A program made the translations under genes and the position numbers. The notes below the pieces were generated by a model that was given only the letters and a program-made list of their open reading frames with translations, ran no database searches and was not told where the DNA came from. From Vandiemenella viatica (taxonomy: Eukaryota; Arthropoda; Insecta; Orthoptera; Morabidae), in contig JARYHS010011408.1 in the NCBI GenBank assembly GCA_031002005.1, positions 224,233,473 through 224,297,472 of the forward strand: a stretch of 64,000 bases of DNA. Direction: 5' to 3'. Shown piece after piece: positions 57,202-64,000 of this stretch; the first letter of the stretch is position 1, and every line of letters starts with the position of its first letter.

Positions 57202-57560
57202 AGTCGCGTCGTAAGTCGAACACTCGGAAGCGAGCGTAGAATGCCGTAAAAACTGCGAGTGAAGTGTCAGGAGGCGATGGCAGCGGGCATCCCCGAGCCA
57301 AGAGGACTGTGCAAGACGTCGGTCGTGTGCGAAGCGCAAGCGCTGAATGCTGGGCTCGGCGCGAGCTGGCAGCTGGACCGTTGGGCCGTGGGCGGGGGCG
57401 CGGTGGTGGGGGGCAGCAGGCCGCCAGGAATGGTTTGGCCGCGGGCCGCGCGGGGCCCTTGGAGGGGCGCGGCCGGCCGCCAGGGTGTAAACAGTCATCG
57501 CTGGCCTGACGAAGGGGTGACAGCACAGTGCACTTGGAAATCGCGATTTTGCAACACAGC
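57202..57560 (-). promoter_or_regulatory. CpG-rich promoter / 5' UTR candidate
   Basis: Sharp rise in GC and CpG (for example ggccgcgggccgcgcgggg and gggcgcggccggccgcc) against AT-rich flanks, ending just upstream of the ATG at 57201. No TATA box is obvious. Frames through it on both strands are GC-driven and overlap, so they are not called as genes. Confidence 0.4.
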
Positions 57561-57587
57561 TTGATTGTTCTGACCACAGATTTCACC

Positions 57588-58200
57588 GGGGTGTCCACAG
57601 AGAGTGCCAGTTCTATCATTACCGTGGCGCTACAATCTGATGATGAATTCTTGTAGAACACGACGAAACAAATCGAAAATAAATAATACATTTTTTTGAT
57701 ATCTCGCTTGGTTTTCGAGATATAGCATGTTAAAAATCAGTTATAGGTATAGTTCCTTGTAATTGTAGCAACGTTTCTTCTGGTCCAGACAGTATTTAAA
57801 CCCAACAACAACCACAAGGAAGAAAATAAAATACCTATAGTGCATTTCCACCATGTAGATATAGTGGTTTTTGGGATATTTTTTTCTGGTCCAGGCCGGA
57901 TCTCACCCTAACCCCCTCAAGTTTGAGATACAATATCTCGAGAACTAAGCGAGATATCAAAAAATTTATTCTTTATTTGTGATTTGTCTCATCTAGTTAC
58001 ATACGAATTCATCATCAAATTTGGCTGCTGGTCCAGGCCGCATTTCAACCTAACCACGTTAATTTTGAGATACAATATTTCGAGAACTAAGCAAGATATC
58101 AAAATTTTTTATTCTTTACTTTCAATTTGTTTAGCCGAGTTACATAAGAATCGATCATCAAACTGCGGCGCCACGGTTATCGTAGAATCCCCCTGAAAGT
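57588..58200. mobile_element. TIR element with duplicated right arm
   Basis: The left arm (57588-57728: ccgtggcgctacaatctgat, gatatctcgcttggttttcg) is the inverted counterpart of the right arm (58060-58195: gagaactaagcaagatatca, gcggcgccacggttatcg). A second copy of the right arm lies at 57889-58023 and both begin ctggtccaggccg. No coding capacity; superfamily not assigned. Confidence 0.65.
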
Positions 58201-58413
58201 TTATAATAAAAAACAAAAAAGTATAAAATAATCCATTCTGTTTGTTGAGGGTTCCCTAAACAGATTGTTTATTACCTTGCAATCACTAAAAAATTGAAAA
58301 TTTGCTATTTTAAACAAATCAAACAAAAGAGTTGTAAATTGCAAAAAATTGTAGTGAATTTTATAAAAATTATTTTAAAAAATATTTTCAGGACGTATTT
58401 CTTAGAAGACACA
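58201..58413. other. AT-rich spacer
   Basis: Nothing recognised. Confidence 0.4.
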
Positions 58414-58752
58414 AGGGGTGTCCATTAATTACGTGAGGTGTTTTTCTGGAATTCTGGAACTTCCTTGTGATGAGATTTGGTGAGACCTGGTCGGACCACC
58501 TCTCCTCCCTCCGTCCCCTCCTCCCTCCCCTCCTCCCCCCCCCCCCCCCCCCATGATGACGTGTGATCTTGAGGAGACCCTTCAGCACTCTGCTCACCGA
58601 CGTCGTAGTTTTTTGGGACCTTCAAGAAATTAAAAATATGAGATTTCCGTCGACCACTCCCCACTCCCCCTTGTTGAGATTTGGTGAGATCTCGTCGGAC
58701 CCCCCCCCCCCCCCTCTCCATTTCACCTCACGTAATTAATGGACGCCCCCTA
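58414..58752. mobile_element. C-tract family TIR element, complete copy
   Basis: Left end aggggtgtccattaattacg and right end cgtaattaatggacgcccccta-type (last 20: taattaatggacgcccccta) are inverted repeats of about 27 bp. The interior has two copies of gagatttggtgaga and two C runs (about 17 and 14). Defines the family seen at 827, 28006, 38321 and 50749. Confidence 0.75.
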
Positions 58753-59428
58753 ATGTGATTCTCAAATGAATGATATCCTTTTTTTTCCTTCTCAACCATT
58801 AGGTTGGTAGATATTTTCTCCCTGGGAAATTTAAACTAAATGGTTTCCCCTTGTCTTTCCCAGTGATGGGGATTTTCGTGTTTATCATTTTGTGAAGATG
58901 ACTGTAGCTTGTGTTGTCTAGTGTAGGGTGTTGTGAATGAATGAAAGATGTAAGAACGGGGAAAGTGGAACCGGGTTTAGGCCAATTCTGGTCTACTCTT
59001 CCGAAATAAAGGTGGAAAAAAAAAAAAAAAAAACCACACAAATTTTCGGAGTAGGTACGTTGCCAGTTTTCATTCCACATGCAAGAAAAATGTGTATATT
59101 TTCCTTCAACGTCAGTATAAACAACTAGTAACTAATTTCACCATCACTATTTTTTTCTTCCAATTTTAAATTATAATCATATTTTAGCATCTAAGAAGTA
59201 AAACAATGAGCAATTACAAATTCCTCAGTAAAAGGTTACAGAATTCATGAGTCGGATAAATAAGTAATTCAGTAAGGATACATACATAAAACATGCATAT
59301 CCACAAACCTGAAGTCTAAATTGCACTGGGAGAAAGTAGGCCCTGCTGTATACGGTATTTGGGGTTGAGATAACCTTATGTCAATGCTGGATTAGCCTGG
59401 GCCAGGTCTACCCTGATGCTTTCCTCGT
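58753..59428. other. Non-coding stretch
   Basis: An A18 tract at about 59015-59033; no gene. Confidence 0.4.
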
Positions 59429-59714
59429 TCACGTTGGGTCAGATGAGCAAATGGGGCCACAAAGAGGAAACTGATGAATTGCTTTGAATCCTCGCCTCTG
59501 AATACTGTCCTCGTAGTGTTCCACATATAAGCGTAGATACCATTTCTGGTCATAACTGTTCATTAGGTCTGATACCAGGTCATAACCTTTCCTTCCACAT
59601 TTTGAGTCGTTAAATTTCATGTTCTTACTAAGGGAAGCTACATGCTGAGGAAGCAACTGTTTTAGGGGAGAGTGAACAGGGTTTTGGTCCAACAGCTTAT
59701 GGCAGGGTCTTGCA
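59429..59714 (-). CDS. Unrecognised protein fragment (about 90 codons)
   Basis: The minus-strand frame ends at 59429. It is open upstream to about 59720, where a stop lies just before cag|ctgcaag, a possible splice acceptor. The residues (LLPQHVASLSKNMKFNDSKC, then YDQKWYLRLYVEHYEDSIQ) have the balanced composition of a real protein with aromatic and charged residues, more so than other short frames nearby. I cannot match it to a family; it may be an exon, a retroposed fragment or a decayed transposase piece. No ATG is required if it is an internal or last exon. Confidence 0.3.
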
Positions 59715-59857
59715 GCTGTTTAGGGCACTTTCCATGTTGTCCATTGCTCTCTTGATCTGGAAGACTATCCCTCCGAGCAGGTACTTTGCAATAAATGACT
59801 GGAGTAGGCTTCAAACAACCATTAAAACGTCAGCAGGTTTCATTCAAACTGAGCCTG

Positions 59858-60063
59858 TTATTCCGGAGGATGCCGCTTCGATTCCCAGTCCAGCTATCCA
59901 GATTTGGGTTTTCCTTGATTTCCTGAAATCATTTTAGGAAAATGTCATGACAGTTCCTTCATAAGCATATAGCCACAAACCTTCTCTTTCCTGGCATTTG
60001 ATCTTCTACCTGGTCTAATGAACTCGGCGTTCGCCAACCATTAAGCTGCAAGCATAAAAAAAT
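59858..60063 (+). mobile_element. SINE family A, copy 9 (diverged)
   Basis: Recognisable from ggaggatgccgcttcgattc, ccagctatccagatttgggt and tttccttgatttcctgaaat; the end aagctgcaagcataaaaaaa retains the tail. The A-box part is lost. Confidence 0.75.
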
Positions 60064-61187
60064 GTTTTATTTAGAATAGGATCTGGTATCTTTGCGTGAG
60101 CTGATCTCTCCTAAGCTGGGGCAGCATATTCTGCTTATGAGTATGGCAAGGCTAATATTGAACTTTTAAAGGTTCATTCCAGAGGATGTTCAGTCTTGAG
60201 CCTTTACGGTTCGTGCATATAAGGTCATCAGAATTACTGATTCAAAGGAGAAAAACTCTTTTATGGTTCTCTCTTAGGAATCAATCGTATAGCCAAGTAT
60301 ATTTGAATAGTCAGGCCGGAATTTTTCGGAGCTTCGCCATCACCAATCAAGCGACGAATCGTTTTGCCATATGACTAGGTGGATTTATTTAAAGGAATTA
60401 CTGTGAGGATATTCCCACGATATGAACTATCTTTATTTTACGACATGGCCAAGGTAGGAGGAGGAACGGCTATAGATTGGATTCATGTATGCATGACTTG
60501 GTTTCAAATATCAGTCCAGCGAGACAGAAATGCTACAAGAAAATGCAATCAGGGACTAACCAGAAGAACTTCGGAAGAACGTGGTTAAAGTGTTTGAAAG
60601 GAGATAAATATACGAGAATCGATTTTTAAAATGATTCCAAATGGGGTAAGCAGATTTAAAAAGAAAAAAAAGAAAGAAAAGAAACAAAGCATTTGTTGTG
60701 TTTATAAGATTTTTTTCAACTTTATCAGATTAATGGTTCTCCTACTCTAGTCTATGTTATATTAGAAAACATGTGAGTGATCTTCTCTCCTGACGCTGTT
60801 CGATCTAACCCACTTCATCATCATTATTGCTCAATATTACTCTTCGGAACGCCTTGATAGCCTTTCACGTCAAAAACAGCGATTAAAACATTCTTCCAGT
60901 AGTTGTTGATCAGTAATTTCTTTTCTGGTACACAATACATTCTATCGTTTGTATACTTACCAAACGATTGAGTAAATACCTCAAAATATGTCGTTGGTAT
61001 TTTCTATTTTCGTTTTATTATTGTTTTCCATGCAACCTTTTGTATCTAACACCACCGAATTGTATTTATTATTTCATATAATTTTAAACGAAACGCTGGC
61101 TTGTTTCGTTGTTATAAACTCTAGACGATATCTTTCTCGCTTCTTTTAGTGAAGCTATTATACCTAACCTAACTCAATTGGAAAAAA
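60064..61187. other. Non-coding stretch
   Basis: Purine-rich A/G tract near 60658-60688. Two short plus frames at 60186-60588 are unassigned. Confidence 0.4.
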
Positions 61188-61189
61188 AA

Positions 61190-61219
61190 CCCACACACAC
61201 ACACACAACAACAACAACA
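61190..61219. repeat. (CA)n/(CAA)n microsatellite
   Basis: CA units followed by CAA units. Confidence 0.9.
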
Positions 61220-61274
61220 TACCTCCAGAATTAACCCTACCTTTAAATTAATTCTATTGAACTTCTTTACTGAG

Positions 61275-61530
61275 TGTTCTAGTGGGTCAGTGGTTAAGGT
61301 CTCTGATTGGAGATCGAAAGGTTGCTGGTTTGAATCCCAGTCGCGGATTGGTTTTTGAAATACCCATAACCCTATCTTCCCCTTAGCATAGCTTGCTGAG
61401 TAATGTGAACATTTCCGTGGTTCGGATTCCACGGTAAACTGTAGGTTCCCCATACCCAGTAGGCTACGACAGAGGCGGAATGCGCAACCCATAAAAACTT
61501 TATTATCAGGTCATTACGACCAGAGGAGCC
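61275..61530 (+). mobile_element. SINE family B, copy 1
   Basis: Head tgttctagtgggtcagtggt (A-box zone) and ctggtttgaatcccag (B-box), body tccgtggttcggattccacg, gtaaactgtaggttccccat, cgacagaggcggaatgcgca and end caggtcattacgaccagagg. It aligns throughout with 63056-63300 and not with family A. Confidence 0.85.
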
Positions 61531-61631
61531 TTTCAATTTAATTCCTCCTTGAGACATTTTTGTAACTTAAGTTCGACGTCTTCCTTCTGTGAGTTTCTTG
61601 CCTAAAAAGTACAAGTTTATATTTTTAAAAC

Positions 61632-61750
61632 CATGGTCTTAAAAGGCGCCATCCCGGAAGTCGCATGGAGAGATTTGGGGAAACCTTGGAAAATTGAAAT
61701 CTGGATGGCCAGACAGGGATACGAACCTGCGTCCTTCCGAATGTGAGGTG
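61632..61750 (-). mobile_element. SINE family A, copy 10 (5' part)
   Basis: The minus strand reads aggttcgtatccctgtctgg, ccatccagatttcaattttc, ccaaggtttccccaaatctc. Both the far 5' head and the 3' third are missing. Confidence 0.75.
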
Positions 61751-62998
61751 TGTTAAAACGTAAGGAATTATCAACTTGATAACTGTTGCACATAAAAATC
61801 AATTTATTGACTGTAGAAATGTTTTCCATACTGATAGTATCTGGAAACACGAATGACTGGTAAATTTGCTTGACCTTTGATGTAGAAATTTCTCTAACAT
61901 TGATCAACAATATAATGATAACATTCAAAAAAATTAAAAAACCAAGCAGATCAATGGGTTTCGACCGCAAACGTAGAGTATGTAACCGAAATAAAATAAA
62001 GAAGTTAAATGTGTATTTTATTATCGGCCTGAGGATCACGCAGATTTAATCGGCCGCCAAGGGTTGTTCCGATTTTCTGCACATTCAATCTTTGTGCTGT
62101 CTTAAACTTCAGTCTGCGATCGCACCAACTTAAGTAAGTCTACAGTTTTACGTGAAATCAGAAACACGGAATAGCCTAGCATAATTCACACGAACAAAGC
62201 AAAGCTATGCCGGAAATGAATATCAGTTCGAGGAATGGTAAAACTTCGGCCGAGACTGGGAATCTCGAATACCATCCAGGAATTCTGAGCAAAGAGTGCT
62301 CATGTAGACAATGAGGTACATTATTTTTAGAACGATCCAGCGTTTCTAGGAACAAAACAGACTGCGGGAGGTATGCTTTCCATGAAAGTGGTATTCGTTC
62401 CTCCAATTTTATCTACCCAGAACTTACATGTGAAACTTCCATTTTCTTCATTTGTGACATACATTTGTCGTATTGAGGTTCCTGAAAGAATCCAGCCAGA
62501 TTCTCTGTTTACGATAAAAATACGATTTTTTTTTCGAGGAACTGTAATTTTTGAATCGTACCGTGAACTTACACTACATTGCATGACAAATTAAAGGTGT
62601 ACAAATGATGTACAAAGATAAGAGATATCGCTGAATCTGACTAAATTTTGCTACAAGTCAAATATTCTCTTTTCAACCAACAAGTGATACAGAAATTCAT
62701 TTAAAAGCTAGAAAGCATTGTTCTGAGCATTTTCCTTTTGTATTTATGTTAGAGTTATCAGCGCTTTTTTTAAAAAATCATTTTTGTATGTGTATAGTGG
62801 TGACTACTGATAGTTCCATGCACACTAAGTTCTCGATATTTGGGTCATTATTAGTGTTGGAAGAGGGTGGTTGGGCAATATTCACCTGAAGGAGTTTCAG
62901 GAAAACCCAAACTGAGTGGCCTGCCCGAGTTATCCCGAATGTCAGACCCTAACGTTTCCGCTATCTCTCCAAGTTCTTACTATTTTGTTTGTTTTGTT
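61751..62998. other. Non-coding stretch
   Basis: A hydrophobic minus-strand frame at 61617-62039 partly overlaps the SINE and is not a credible gene. Overlapping frames at 62176-62594 are unassigned. Confidence 0.35.
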
Positions 62999-63053
62999 AT
63001 TTGCTTAAGGCTTTACGTCTCGTCAACATCGAGGTTATTAGAGGTGGAAAGAG
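62999..63053 (-). mobile_element. SINE family A 3'-end fragment
   Basis: The minus strand ends gacgagacgtaaagccttaa then gcaa, the family A 3' terminus. Only the last 55 bases remain, directly joined to family B on its right. Confidence 0.7.
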
Positions 63054-63055
63054 CG

Positions 63056-63301
63056 GTCTGGTGACTCAGTGGGTGGAGATCAAAAGGTCTCCGGTTCGAA
63101 TCCCTGTCTCGGCGGAGATTTTCATAGGACCTTAACACGACCTTCATATCTCGCACAGCTTGCTGTGGTTCGGATTACACGTTAAACTGTAGGTCCCCTG
63201 TACCCGGCAGGATTGCCGGGCTAGGTTAATGCGGCTACGACAGGGGCGGAATGCGCAGCCGATAGAACCCACATCACCAGGTCATTACGACCACACGGAA
63301 C
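63056..63301 (+). mobile_element. SINE family B, copy 2
   Basis: Head gtgactcagtgggtggag, B-box ctccggttcgaatccctg, body gtggttcggattacacgtta, cgacaggggcggaatgcgca, end gtcattacgaccacacgg. It runs directly into (ATT)n. Confidence 0.88.

Positions 63302-63334
<33 letters not shown>
63302..63334. repeat. (ATT)n microsatellite between two SINE tails
   Basis: About 11 TAT/ATT units, lying at the 3' ends of both the family B copy on its left (plus) and the family A copy on its right (minus). Confidence 0.92.
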
Positions 63335-63335
<1 letters not shown>

Positions 63336-63506
63336 GAGGTGGGTAAGGACTGGGAACCAGGAACGTGAAAGAATTCGGCCATAGCGTTTTGAAAGAACTA
63401 TTCAGTTATGCTGGAGTGATTTCGGGAAACCGGGATGACTGGACGGGGATTCGAAGCCGCTTTGTCCCGAAAGCCAGGCTACAGCGCTATCATTCGCCTC
63501 GGTAAG
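63335..63506 (-). mobile_element. SINE family A, copy 11
   Basis: The minus strand includes gcttcgaatccccgtccag (B-box), cggtttcccgaaatcactcc and atggccgaattctttcacgt. The A-box region is degraded (ccgaggcgaatgatagcgc). Confidence 0.85.
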
Positions 63507-64000
63507 TGCAGTACTATGTAAGAAATGTTATTATTACGTTTTATTACGATATAAACGATGACTTAATAGTTGGGAAATAGTTTAATAACTCACCAAGCTC
63601 TGGACTCTGTACGAAATGTTTTTGAAATGTGTGATCAAGGTATAATCGGTTACTCAATAGCTCTGTGGTAGTTTATTCAAGCCGGGGATATCTGTTGAAA
63701 ATATTCGAATACCTTAAAGATTGAAACTTCATTGGATAAGCATATGAAATGGATTCAATCCATAATTAAAGATACATTATTTGGTATGGATTATGAGAGT
63801 GGGCTAAAGTAAGCCTGGATTTTTTTATTTTTTAAAATTGTACTTTTTCACCTACATAAAACATCTAGAACAGTGCGATATCACGTCAAATATAACTCTG
63901 CCACTGCAATTAAAATGAGCGGGACTCAAGAGTAAGAGTGTAGATAAGTTTGGCAGTTCGGCATGGACAAGCTTTCTGAAACTCAATTGGACTAAAAGGT
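63507..64000. other. Non-coding right edge of the window
   Basis: AT-rich; nothing recognised. Confidence 0.4.

Noticed and set aside
57019..57691. 159- and 200-codon minus frames and 101-codon plus frame in the CpG block
   Set aside because: All are open because stop codons are rare in GC-rich DNA; they overlap each other and carry no domain. Only the short ATG-to-donor exon was kept.
61617..62039. 140-codon hydrophobic minus frame, possible membrane protein
   Set aside because: AT-driven frame whose end lies within a SINE copy; no domain and no supporting context.
63056..63130. Possible genuine tRNA gene (A and B boxes present)
   Set aside because: The sequence continues as SINE family B, has a second copy at 61275 and no closed acceptor stem was found.

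Overview
The window looks like a transposon-rich nuclear segment from an insect, probably a large-genome neopteran. The signs are dispersed tRNA-derived SINEs with target-site duplications, an APE-type non-LTR retrotransposon of the RTE/BovB kind, a Gypsy LTR retrotransposon, hAT, Tc1/mariner and Harbinger-like miniature elements, AT-rich non-coding DNA, and two runs of exactly 1000 N. The species cannot be named from the sequence alone. There is no operon structure, rRNA, CRISPR array or clear free-standing tRNA gene.

Layout. 1-11 kb: AT-rich DNA with a tandem 140-bp repeat and long poly-A (2.9-3.6 kb), an internally deleted mariner-type element (4.2-4.8 kb), a SINE (5.5 kb), a Harbinger-like MITE (8.9-9.26 kb) and a hAT MITE (9.66-9.97 kb). 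11.1-16 kb: a SINE, then a near-complete RTE-like LINE (about 11.65-14.98 kb) whose single endonuclease-RT frame is broken by a one-base frameshift, then another SINE. 17-22.9 kb: SINEs, a decayed RT fragment, an assembly gap, a SINE nested in another tRNA-like repeat, and a hAT MITE. 25.3-29.2 kb: fragments of two LINEs and a 'CCATAAATTACGT'-ended TIR element. 29.3-35.04 kb: a complete Gypsy-type retrotransposon on the minus strand with 364-bp LTRs identical by eye, ATAT target duplication, intact gag and pol, and a likely -1 frameshift site. 35.6-43.6 kb: degraded Harbinger-like and hAT MITEs, a SINE ending in an (AT)n tract, a LINE 3' end cut by the second gap, and a further SINE. 45-58.8 kb: a hAT MITE, long featureless AT-rich DNA, a 74-bp repeat forming a 61-bp-arm hairpin, G/C-tract TIR elements, and at 57.1-57.5 kb a CpG-rich block with a candidate first coding exon (minus strand), the best candidate for a host gene here. 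59-64 kb: an unrecognised 87-codon minus-strand frame and a cluster of two SINE families.

The most notable observation is that the Gypsy element's LTR carries a tRNA-like segment with good A- and B-box matches (internal Pol III promoter) inside U3, in sense with the element, alongside a conventional TATA box and AATAAA. Nearly everything recognisable is mobile DNA; apart from the candidate exon, I see no host protein-coding gene with confidence.
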